Below are positions 1 to 12,300 of a stretch of DNA of 64,000 nt, one piece after another; position 1 is the first letter of the stretch, and every line of letters starts with the position of its first letter. A program made the position numbers and the translations under genes. Under the pieces are notes generated by a model. It searched no databases. It saw nothing but the letters and a program-made list of their open reading frames with translations, and was not told where the DNA came from. This DNA comes from Symbiodinium kawagutii. Lineage: Eukaryota; Sar; Dinophyceae; Suessiales; Symbiodiniaceae. The DNA is taken from contig VSDK01021698.1 in the NCBI GenBank assembly GCA_009767595.1, positions 69,501-133,500 on the forward strand, in the 5' to 3' direction.

Positions 1-104
1 CCGTGATTCAATGCTTCGCATCCGAAGAGCGGCGTTTTAGCTCGCTCCATTTTTGGATCAGGTTGGAGAACTATCGCGACCACGAGATCAGTGCCCAATC
101 TACT

Positions 105-204
105 GGTGGTTTCTCAAAATGGGGGACCCCCTGAATCATCCAATAGTAGTCATTACTAGTAATAAAGCATCCATTTTGGGGGTCCCCTATTTTGAGAAAC
201 AACC
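105..204. mobile_element. Family A inverted-repeat element (A1)
   Basis: Begins GGTGGTTTCTCAAAATGGGG and ends with its near mirror (CCCTATTTTGAGAAACAACC). Flanked by TACT on both sides (101-104, 205-208), which looks like a target duplication. Confidence 0.75.
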
Positions 205-320
205 TACTAGAGTCCTACTCAATAGGCCAGTCTATAAGTTTTTTCCAAGCGGTCTCCCTTAAAAAATACTCATACAATTGTCACCCACTGGCTGTCTTTT
301 TCCAAGTAGTCCTCTATATA

Positions 321-430
321 GCTGTGGGTCAAAACCCTGTACCCCTGGTTCCCCACTATTAACTATGGTTTGCGCTATTATTGTTGGTGATTATCCTCCA
401 TTTTTGGTTGGTTAATATTGACCCACAGCC
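321..430 (+). mobile_element. Family B inverted-repeat element (B1)
   Basis: Starts GCTGTGGGTCAAAACC and ends TTGACCCACAGCC; ATAT stands on both sides. The interior carries CCCTGGTTCCCC and TTGGTTGGTTAATATT, shared by all copies. Confidence 0.75.
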
Positions 431-994
431 ATATTAATCCTGCAATTATTCACGGACCTGCGGACTTGCCGAAACAACACTTTCGGAAGATTTGGATGTT
501 CATACGGTGTTGGAGCGGCATTAATTGATGGCAAACAAACTGGCAACGCCTGAGTAGACGCAGTAATCTCTACTTCAAGGTTTTTGTTTTTGAATGGTTT
601 AGGGCCCAGAAAATTGAGGGTTGGAGACTTAGTGTTTCCAAATGTGCAAAGACCGTGACACTGCGCAGTGATTTCCAAGCAAAAAAATGGTCTGGCACTG
701 TAATTGCCAGCCAGGCAGCAAACACCGACTTCTCTTTGTGGAATCCATGTTCAAAACACAGAATCCTTCAATGTCCGGCCTTCCTTGTTGATACTGACTG
801 GTAATTATACTTGTGTATACTTGAACTACATGTTGTGACAGATTCATCTACATTGAACATCCTTGCCTAAAAAGGTCATACTCCCAATTCTTGGGAAAAG
901 GTGCAAATGCCATGGTCCAAGTACCAGTACGTAGGTTATATAAAACCAGTAATCAAGAGGTACAAATCTTGCACCAGGTGGCAAAATGAGTGAG

Positions 995-1039
<45 letters not shown>
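995..1039. repeat. (ATC)n microsatellite
   Basis: Fifteen uninterrupted ATC units in USP non-coding sequence. Confidence 0.95.
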
Positions 1040-1262
1040 GAACGGTCAGTTCTTTCCATTTCCTGCCTGACCCTAGGTCATCACACAAACATCCAATCAA
1101 GTATCCAACCCACCAGTTCAAGCTGGCAGATCCCTATCCTGGCAGGTACGGTCTCATGTATGCTTTCATACTCCTCATGTTACCGTCATGATGAGCTCAA
1201 CCAACCCCACCCAGGATCAGCCCATCCAAGCACTCCCACCGGCCCAGGAGTGCATCCCGAGC

Positions 1263-2687
1263 TTCCAGACGCGTGGAGGACTTGAGTTTGCTCTTCTCGG
1301 CGTTGCCCCATTTGGGATTCACAAACTCCGGCACCACGCCGCCCGTCTCATCCAGCAGTTCCGCGTAGCGCACTAAGCTGAAGAGCAGGATGTTGATGTT
1401 GCCGGGGAAGGGCGAGAAACCCGAGGAGTCCGGGACATCGCCACCTGCGTAAGATGAGCAATGAAGTCATTGCTGGATGGTTGTGATTGAGTTATGCACT
1501 CCATACTGTGTAGAGGACAAAATTCCAAAATTATATACAACTACAAAGATACCAACATTACCAACGACTAGAGGATTCGATGATACATTGATGGGAATAC
1601 ATGAACCCCATCCCATGCCAACTGGTCATGATTGAGGCTCCGAAAGCACTGTGGAGGTACTACCATTTGTTGATATGCCCATGGCAGTTGATTACTGCAG
1701 AAGTACAATCTACCATGGGCATATTCTTGTTGGCATTTGTTTGACGCAATCCCATCTAGATATCTTGCCGTAATCCCTCCTGGGCAAGGCGAGATAGTAG
1801 CTGGCACGAGGAACAAACCAACAACCACTGTCCATACAAACACAGTTGCTTGCCCCCAAAAAGGAAGGAGGATTAGAATACGGCCATCCACATCAAACGG
1901 ACTACCGAAGATCGAAGCGCTGCTTTACAGGCGTGGCCTGCAACTGGTTGACCTTGCAGCCAGCGATAAAACTAACCACCCAGCGAGGAGAACTGATACA
2001 GTATCCATGAAATATGTTGATGTTGGTTCAGAACCCCCAGAAATCCATGGTGAAGAAGAAGCTCTTGTTGGTGGATCGTGGTAGTTATGAACCCATCATA
2101 AATCACTCAACCCGCCCCTATTGTTGCCTGCAACGAAGCGCACCTGCAGGGGTTTCTTTCAACAAGGGATCCAACTGGTTGTACTCCACGTTCAGCGTGA
2201 CGCTTGGCCCTCCTTTGGAATCCAACAATCGGCAGATGCCGCCGATGCTCTCCCCACATATCCGAGGGATAGCCACCGAGTTCATGACATAGGAATTCTT
2301 GGCAGAGACACCAAGGGTGGCGCACAAGATTCCTTAGATCTTCACCCCAGTGTGCTGTCATGGGTGCTCCCACCCAAAAACAAAAAATGCTATGAAAAAG
2401 AACACCATAGGAATTCTGTTCCTACAACTGAAAGGACTTCCCAATTGTGCCACCACTGCTGGGAGATCTTTGAAAACCAAGACCAGAGATCACCATTCTC
2501 ATATGTTTGCAAGTTTTAATATGTTGCAGTGGCAACATGTTCAACTTATTTCAACTCTTATCCAGTAGAGGCCCAGAAATGGGAAGATTCACCCGCCCCA
2601 CAATGGAGCTTTTTGCACCAGGGCAACCACCAAGCCACCTGGCTGTTTTCTCAACAACTAAGGGCTTTGAAGCTCATCCACATAGAC

Positions 2688-2725
<38 letters not shown>

Positions 2726-5700
2726 GTAGATAGATAGGTAGGTAGATAGACAGGGATGAATAGATTGATGGATAATTGGATGTAATATTCTATATGGGCT
2801 ACATAAGCATATTTTTTAACATAAATGCAGAGATGAAAATATACAGATGCATTCACTATATACACACCTACATCATGTGATAGAAATTGTTCTGGCCACT
2901 TGGTTCTGCAAAGCAGCTTCTGACTCAGACCGGTGCCAGTATTTTGTGAGATATAGCTGTGGGTCAAAACCCTGCAACCCTGGTTCCCCACTATCAACTA
3001 TGGTTTTCCCTATTATTGTTGGTGTTTATCCTCCATTATTGGTTGGTTAATATTGACCCGTTGCCATATGCCAACTGCGGCTTGCCTCGCCAACTGCCAC
3101 GTTGAATACTTCTTTATTTTGTCTGGACGAAGGCTGCACCAAAGTGCAGCAGTGAATCCTATAATAAAAAACGGCTATGACCAACTCCCAACTACCACCA
3201 ATCAACCATCCATTGCAGTTACTCGTTGACCGTAACTGTCCAACAACCGGTGGAACCAACTCACAACACTTCGGCCCCAAGAGGTCCAGTTTCAGCGACC
3301 CGAAACTCGGCCCAGCTTCGGAAGCTCAAGGGATTCGTATCTTGGAACACGAAGAGCCACTTCCGTCCTTCGCTGGCCCAGCGCTTCGAAAGACCATGGT
3401 GATGTAGCACGCCGTGCACGTCACCTGCGCCAGTGGTACGCCCACAGTACAAGGTGGTGCCCCTAGGAAAGTTGTGTGATAACTGGGGTAACTACCACGT
3501 GTACCCAGTTGTGGTCTACAAGCAAAGCTAAATATATTTGAATGATTTGTTTTTCCAACTTTTGACTGGGTGGTACCACCTTGTACCTAGCAAAATGTCA
3601 GCATCCACACGTACGAGCTCCATGGTTTTGGATCTATGCCAAACGTCCACTGGCATTCTGGTCCTCTCATGATTCTTGTCTCTCCGTTCTTTGGATATAC
3701 GCCTTAGCACTTCAGCTTTGACACCCGCTCTAATACACTAGGATTAGAAGAAAACACTCTTCAGCCATTTATCGTCATGCCCAAGTGAACTTGTGATGTC
3801 TAAAACGAAAAATTGAAGACTATACTATACTATATTCTACTACATGTAGACTATATTCGACTATACACACAGGTTCATGCTGTTACATGCACCAACGTCA
3901 CATCTCGTGCGTGTTTCTGGTTGCCAGGTTTGCCCGCTGGCTGCGCACCATGTCCGTGCGGCTTGGTTTCGATGTCGCCATCCTTGGTAGCGATGTGGGC
4001 GTCCACATCCACAAGCGCTGGAACCTTCTCCTGCTGCGGGGGGCGTCATGGCTTCAGTTTTTCAATGGTGAGGTGATGGTTGACAGTGGAGAGTTTATGA
4101 TGGTTGACAGTCAAGAATTTATGATGGTTGACAGTAGGTATGAATGATGGCCAATGGTTGTTATGTTTTTTTGACAGTGGTCCTGCATACCGGTTGTTGA
4201 CACAAATGTTGAATAAATGGTGAATTGGTTCAATAACCTGATGGGTTGTTCAATGCTTAAAAAAGTGGTTCTGCTTATGAAACAAAATAAGTGACTTAAT
4301 ATTGAGAGTGACTAGTACTGCTTCTCAATAGTCAGTGGTTATTCATAATGGTTGGTAGTGGATACTTTTGATGGTTGCTCACAATGGTGATTAATAGTTG
4401 GTATAAATTAAGGAAATATTGCGAGTGGTTGTTCATGGTGAGTATTGCTGATGGTTGTTAATAGTGGTTCTTACTGATGGTTGTGAATGACGATTATTCT
4501 TACTGGTGAGCACATGAATGGGTAGTAGATAATAGTGACTAGACTAGTGTTAATTGACAACTCAATGACTGATGATCAATGGTTGCGTGGTGATCAAGAA
4601 TGAGCAATGGCCAATAATTTTCTGATACCGTGCTGGCAAATGATGTGTCAGAGACGGTGTTATACCCATTCAAGGTGGGCTCCAATAGTAACACATGGCT
4701 TGTGGCTTGTGGTATCTCAACAAATTCGCAAAGATGGTACGGGAAAAACAAATGTGGAGGAGGTCCAACGTACACGGATACATTACAACCCCTGTTCATC
4801 ACTGCAAACACGTACCCTGAGGAAAATCTTGCACTTCAAATTCACCAGTTTGAAAATGTAATATGCAATTCATTCTCTTGTGGATTTTCCACACAAACTC
4901 ACACAATAACGTGGACAGATAGTGAATCATTGTCTGTGAAAGACAATTCCAACTTTGGTGGCTCACAGATCTCTTGCTAAAATCCTGTTTTAGTGGCGGG
5001 TATAAAGTTTATACATCTTATCATATCTTACCTAATCCCAAGAAAACAAACAATCTAACAAACTCTGGCTGCATCCGCCACCCAGCAACTAGCTGCGTTA
5101 CGATGCGCTTGCGGTATCTTAGCAGAATGTTTATCAGCGATGCAAATCCGGGTCTTTGTCAAGGCATAGCCGGTGGTTGTGGATCAAAATCGGGTACCCC
5201 TAAAACCATTGGTTTATAGTTGGTTTTAACCATTAATTGGTTTATAGTTGTTTTACCGAATTGGGTGTCCGAAAACCATCGGTTTACAATGGCCATTTAA
5301 ATTGGGTACCCGAAAAATTGGGTTCCGTTGTAAACGGCCATGTGGGCGCTTAATCATTTTGACCCATACCCAAGGAGGACACTGGTCATTCCATTGAAGG
5401 GTTAGAAACATGATAACTTGGGTAGTCTGTCAGGGGTTGGACTGCTGGTATCCAACTATGACCGGCTGCAGGTAGCAACCAACATAGTGAATTCTGTGTA
5501 GTCGCCAGTCCTGCTTCACGATATGTACCTTAGCGGTAGCTCCAAGGGGTTGACAACAGCAGGCAGCCTGGAGAAAGCAACAGGGAGTGTAGGCCCTTCA
5601 TCAGTGTAGGCATTGATATATAGAGGTAATCAAAGGCCACAGTTCTATCTAAATGGCCAAATTTGCCCCCATATACCAACAATTGAACCATGACGTGGTT

Positions 5701-6079
5701 CCCATCTCCACAGCTAAATATCGTCTACAACCAACTTACAACATGATACCCTAGCTTCAACCAAATGGTTGGATTCAACCCCTAACAATATGAGTCAATT
5801 AACCAACCAGTTCTTAATACTAGAGAAAACCAAACATGTCGATCAAACCACCAATTAGACGTACTAACATTGATCCAGCAAAACATGTTGGATGTCTGTT
5901 TTTCTTATTACACAAGGTGCTTGTCCGACATCTCAGCATGGTATCTCAAAAAAATGAGCCTTGGCTCCTCAACAATTGATATGCAAAGCCATGGCCAGCG
6001 GGCATCGATTCTACGGCTGATCTGTTTTCAAAAACATCATGTCACCATTCACTGATGGTTGATGATGGTTGATGATGGT

Positions 6080-6120
<41 letters not shown>

Positions 6121-6257
6121 GTGAATAAGTGGACTAATGATTGTTGGTGGTTCAATCCCTTTGGAAATTATTAGTTTAATCAACCAGTCATCCCTAAATC
6201 AAAGGGAAAATCAAACATGTCAATCAACAACCAGCTGGTTAACCTGTGCTCTCAACC

Positions 6258-6309
<52 letters not shown>

Positions 6310-9300
6310 GTCATCCGCGACCATTGTCAAGACTGTAGATGGCCAACAAGCACCAACCAATGATATATAGATCCTCAGTCACCGATCATTCTCAACTGAT
6401 CGGGGTGTGAACCACTCCGTGGCAGGTGTAGCTTGGTAATACTGGTGGCACGGGCAACGTATGACCTCCCACAGCCGCTGTGCTGTTTCTTGGGGCCCGT
6501 CTGAGCCATCCTGTAAACATGCACCCTCTACAAAAGCACAGTGAGAGATTCTGATTCAAAAAGCACCCCAAAATCACCAAACATGGCCAATATAACATGC
6601 TTGTGGTTTACATCTAAGCTAGAAAATCTGATTCATAGCCAGAACATCGCCCTAGTAAAACCAGTGGTTTGTGCTGGATCTCCCATCGTTCCAGAGCAAA
6701 GACATCATCAAACCACCATCTGGCCGGGGCTATTCGAGTTTGCAGGTCTAAGCATAAAATTATGTCCGACAACTGCTCTTTGAGCTGAAATTCAGTGATC
6801 AATTCCTAAGTTTGATAGACACAACTGGCAGCTTTCAGCTTTGAATTGGATCATATCTCAAAATAGCTTGCCAACGATATCTGTTATATGCTTGAGAAAC
6901 AGCTAACATGGCTGAAACCGCTCACCAAATAATAACTGCACAATGACTTTCATTCCCATGCCGATGAACTTCAATCATTGCCAGCTCAGGGATTGCACAG
7001 CCAGCGTGCTGTCCATGATGCACCCCTTCGAGAATTCTGCGTGGTTGAAATCCCAACCTTCAAGACACTTGTTTTTCATGTTGACCAACCGTCCAACCGT
7101 GATCCATGATGGAACGTTTCACCAATAATCGCTAGATCATGACCAAAAATAGCCGGCCCCATTGCCATACCCAGCCATTGGGATGTTGGGACTGGCTCCG
7201 CAGATTTTCGCAAATGGCTCACATTGCAGAAAGGTGGCTTGCGCTGGGTTCAGCCCATAGAATTCCTGGGTGATGCCATCAGCGCCAGTGGGATTCTGCT
7301 TCTCCGAAGTTGGTGGTGGCCACAGGTGGCGTGGGTCAGTCGTGGAAGTTTTCGCGAAGCCATCAACAAGCCACACCTTTTATGTTGAAATACTGCCCTA
7401 CCGCCCGTTTCGATGATAGCTTCTGACCCAGCTCGCCATATAACTCCAGAGTTGGGGGTGAATGGATGTGATACGAATTAAATCAACTGAAACACAAACT
7501 GATGACAAATGTGAAACATGTTTGCGAAGACTTGTTTCTAAATAGAACATTACACAAACCACAAAATCTCAAAGAATGCTCAAACAAACAAACATCAAAA
7601 AACAAAATTAAACAAAATACAATGATTCCTACCGCTGCGGCTAAATGTTGCTTGCCAAGGTTTAGTCATAGTGAAGGGAATCAAGGATAGTTTCGATCCA
7701 TGGCTTTCCGGCCGAGTGGGAAAACCATCAATGGACGTTGGTGGTGAAAGTCATGGGGTGACAACTTTCAGAAGCCGGAGGACCTTCCTTCATCGCAAAC
7801 GCCTTAAGCAAAATCGAACACAAACATCAGAGTGATCCCTGCGATCCCAACAGAAATTGATGCTGAATGAACCCGAGTGTTGAGAAAGCGCGATGGCAAA
7901 AGCCCAACAACATTGGGGGTGAACACCAACCTGGGAGAGTCTCCGCAACCATCATTGAAGTCCACGACACGGAACTTTTTGAAAAGATCGTTTGGCCAAT
8001 TCACAGCTCACCAGCCGTTGTCCCCATCCTCTTGACTCGCACCACTGGCAAGGCCCAGCTGCGGCTGAGCGACGTTCTTGGCCATGAGCTCCACAGTGTG
8101 CTGATGGGTATCGCCAGAGGTCATAATGGCAAATGGCAGCAGCAGGTCTGATTTGCCAGTCTCCTTCCGAGCATATCTTTGACATGCCAGGATGAAGGAA
8201 CAATAGAGCCTCAGTGGCTCGCGCCATTCGCCGATTTTCCGACACATTTCCCAAAATATGTTGTACTTGTTGATAGCCGGTAACAAGCCTCAGTGACATA
8301 CCCGTCTGTTCGCAGCTATCATCAGCCCGATGTATTATGGCACCGCGGAAACACCTTTGTTTCAAATATTATCGAGGTTGGGTATGCAATCCTGTGGCTT
8401 GTACAAATGATAAATCAGCTTAGAAACCATACAGTAACGAACCACAACATGGCTATCAAACATTCTTAGCCATCATCCATTCTCAATCTAGATTGAACCA
8501 TCATGATTCACTATGAGCCATCATTAACCATAAATGGCCATCATGAATCAATCTTTCAATCTCTGTTGATCGTCATGGCTCATCATTCAACCTTCACTCA
8601 TCATTGTTCATCATGAACCATAATTTATAATATTAACAATCATAAAATACGGTGAACAGTATTGCCATCATCTAGCCATCTTGTTTCAACCATCGTTAAC
8701 CATCGTGAAACCAACCACAATTGACCATCATTTCACCACCCTTCAAGCATCCCTTGACCGCTACTTGATGGTTAAAGCCATGCTGAACCATCCTTCGATC
8801 CATCCAAAAAAGGATTGTTGTAGCCATCCTTACACTCTGGTAAACTAACATGGCAATGGAAAATCCACCAATAATTGATGGTTTCCAAGCGGGTTTCTCT
8901 ACAAAATATGGTGAAAATATCCATTGCTATGTTAGTTTACCAGAGTGTAATATCTTATCATCCCCTATCATTAACCATTAACCAGCTAGAAATCACCATG
9001 GGTTGGTTAACCATGGGTTGGTTGACTTATGTTCGTTTACCGGTGTGTAACCATCCCATCATTCCATCCTTAACCATCACCCCATCCTTCGCCCGTCGAG
9101 GGGCTCAATGAAGGTCATCCCAGTGGTGACTTCGGACACGATTCCAATCCTCAGAGGCACAGGTGGATCATGGGATGTCAACCACCTGTCATTGCTGCTT
9201 GGTGGTTTGAAACATGGGATTGTAGTAGTTAACAAAAGGGGATAACCACTAACAATGGTTAAACAACCATGGCACTTAGAGGAGTCATTGCAGAAAAAAT

Positions 9301-12300
9301 AACAAGCAAGTTTCTGAAGGACTGTTACTGTTGGTTGCGTACTGACCCCTCAAAACTTCCATGTGATCAAACACTCTCTCTGGTTGGTGGTTTCAACCCC
9401 GATGAAAAAAATATCAGTCAACCAACCAACCAACCATTTCTTAACACTAGAGAAAACCCATTTGCTAATAATTACTGGAGGAAAAAACAATGTTTGTTCA
9501 GAACAACCAATGATTTTGAACATTGTTGAAATAAATTGGATTCTCACCATTGGTTAATGCTTAATAATTACAATTTGGGGGTTTCTTAAAATGTGGGACC
9601 CAAAAGATGGTTGGTTTATTTCTAAAAATGATTATTAATGGATGATTTGGGGGGTCCCCTATTTTGAGAAACCACCATTTGTTAATAATTTACTGGCTTC
9701 AACCCTTATTTAAAAACATTAGTCAACCAATCCTCTGTTAATACTTCCTAGAGAAAACATGTTCAAAACCACCAACCACTTCTGGTTGATCCACCAGGGC
9801 CAGTGAGTCACCGTGCAACGAGGCCATCCGCGTTGCGCTGCCACGTCACTTGATGCCCGGGAAACCCAGGCGCTCGCCCAGGCCACCAGCCACCAGGCAA
9901 AAGGCACAGCCGGAGAGCCTGGCGAAGGTAATGGATGACCTTTCTTGGTGGGACAAACGATGATAACTAATGATGATCCATCATTCATGATGGAATTAAA
10001 CCATCATTCTTAGTGATGGCTAATGATGGTTTAATGATGGTTTAATGATGGTTTCATGATGGTTTAATGATGGATTAATGATGGTTCAATGATGGCTTAG
10101 CATCAAATAAACTATGCTTCATGAATAATAGTGGTTAGATCAAATGATGGTTGAAATATGTTGAAACGATAGTTATTGATGATTTAATGATGGCTAATGA
10201 TGCTGGAATCATGATTAAATGATGGTTGAAATGAAGGCTTAATCATGGCTAGATGATGATTGGATGATGCAAAGAATGGTGGCTGCTCATGCTTGATTAT
10301 GGTTGATCTTGTGCTAATGGTGACTGATGGTTGGTCACGATTAGAGATTAATGGTCGCTAGATGTTGCTAGTGATGGACTGATAGTGGTCACCAAGCATA
10401 AAGCATGGCTTCTTCATCGTCTCAGTTCTGCCGCGCCCTGTTCCAGCTGGGCTGCTAGCAGTTGGGATGATCGTCTCCGGTTTCAAAGTTGCTGAGGTGT
10501 TCAAATGGAGAAATAAAAACTAACGACTATATAATGTACGGTCACAGGAATATCAAATATTAATAGTTGGTTGGTCTATGTCATAAAGATAAACCATGAT
10601 ACCAGTAGTTTGATTAGCAACCAGTTACATTATATCAACAAAATCAATATCAACTGGAGTAAACAACCAGTTTGTGAACAGCTTCACACGGGGAGCAACT
10701 GTCAGTAAGCAACAATTCGTGGAATGTAGGCACAAAGAACAGCAGCAAACCAACAATGACAATCTCAGTGCTTGCTCAATCCGTACTCACTGAATGGATG
10801 ATAGCATAATCTTCCATCACACCCCGTCAATGTGTCTGTGTAAATCAAAGCTGGTGGGAGCAGTACACAAAGCGACGTCTTGCCGTTTGGTTCGACTGAT
10901 CCTTTGCAATTTAGACAAGCTGGGTAACATAGCGCCTTGAAACAGTCTTGGAACAGGTGAATGTAGACAAATCACGGGACTGTTTGGAATTTCCATGTAC
11001 CTGCTGTAAATGTTTGTATGAAACACGGTATCGGTCAATTCTTGTGATCAGCGCTGCAAATGTCAATTGAAACAGTGTGGCAAACTAGTAGAATCTATTG
11101 CTCGGAGACGTTGATCGATGCACCAGCGAGTTAAACGATTTTCTACTACGATGTAGGCCCCTGGCCCCTGACCAGCTATAAGTTGGTTTATAAGTCGATT
11201 AGCTGGGGTGAACTACCAGTTAAAGGATTTACAACCCAATTCATAACTGAGGACCCACCCTGTAGTAGATCACCAACTTCATAAAAGCACCCCTACTGCC
11301 GGTGTCAACCAGCGGGTAGATACCAGCAATGATGAACGTAGCCAATCCCCATCAGCTACCAAACATCAGGTATGATGGCTCCCTGCAAACCGATTGGTTC
11401 GCAGGCATGACTGGCAGCTTCTACCGAGTTTTACCCAGCTCTCCCTCTAACAAGACTGGTGATGATGGTTTTGCCCCTACCAGCAGCTGTGATTTCAGTC
11501 TCCCAATGGCTTTGGCCCCTGCTTCACTGCCTGACAGAGAAGCACTCAGATTGGCAAGTGACTGCTGCATTCCCAAGCGCTCCATTTCTGCAAATGTCTC
11601 ACTTCCAGGTCCATTGGTCCCAGAGAGATTGGCTCCGTCTGGCACCTCAAAGACACCCAGGACATGACTGATAAGCCCTTAGCTCAATGGATGAGGGTGG
11701 CTTGGAATCCCTTGAGGCACAAGATTTGATGGGAAGAACTTATACCATATCTAAGGTTACAGCCCTGCAACTGTCATCCCCCGAAACCAAACAACGGAGT
11801 GCCATCCATACCTGGCAAATACGCAGTGCAAGGGCTGTCACTCCAATGGCTCGTTGTTGTTGGGATGCAGTTCTTTTCACGACCATTGGATGATGAGAAC
11901 CCTCAGTATCTGTTGGGGGATGTTGGGGGGTTCTGGCTTTGGCTGATCAGTGCATACTGATAAGGAATAATAACAGCTACTAAGCAAGAAGAGTAGGGGA
12001 TATTTCATATAAAGAGTACCGCAATATTGCATGATCATCAACAAACGTGGTTCTTGACAATGACTCAAAATATGTGCAATCATACTCCCTGAAGAGAAGA
12101 AGTCGAACGCATAGAATCTTTACTTAGGGTCCTGAGATCACTCTCACTTTATTGGCCGCATATCAGTGCGGTATGATATTGCCACTTTTGTTGCAGAGAT
12201 ATGTATAGATATTCCTTCTCCAACCGCAAGAAAACAGATTCAAAACCTGTCATGTCTCACATACTATCTTGAATGGCTTTTGATTGAACACGTGAGAGCA

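Larger units (their letters stand above)
4561..7220. other. Rest of the long USP intron (4031-7220)
   Basis: No gene recognised. The plus strand has a 116-codon open frame at 4630-4980 with no family resemblance. There are microsatellites near 6.1 and 6.3 kb, two partial family C copies (5790-5845, 6175-6235), and a repeat rich in GGGTACCCGAAAA-type motifs at 5180-5345. Confidence 0.6.

Noticed and set aside
4630-4980. A 116-codon plus-strand frame
   Set aside because: It lies within the long USP intron, has AT-rich composition, no family resemblance and no splice or start support.
6137-6370. Poly-Gln protein on the plus strand
   Set aside because: It comes from a (CAA)n run inside a USP intron that is fixed by exons on both sides.
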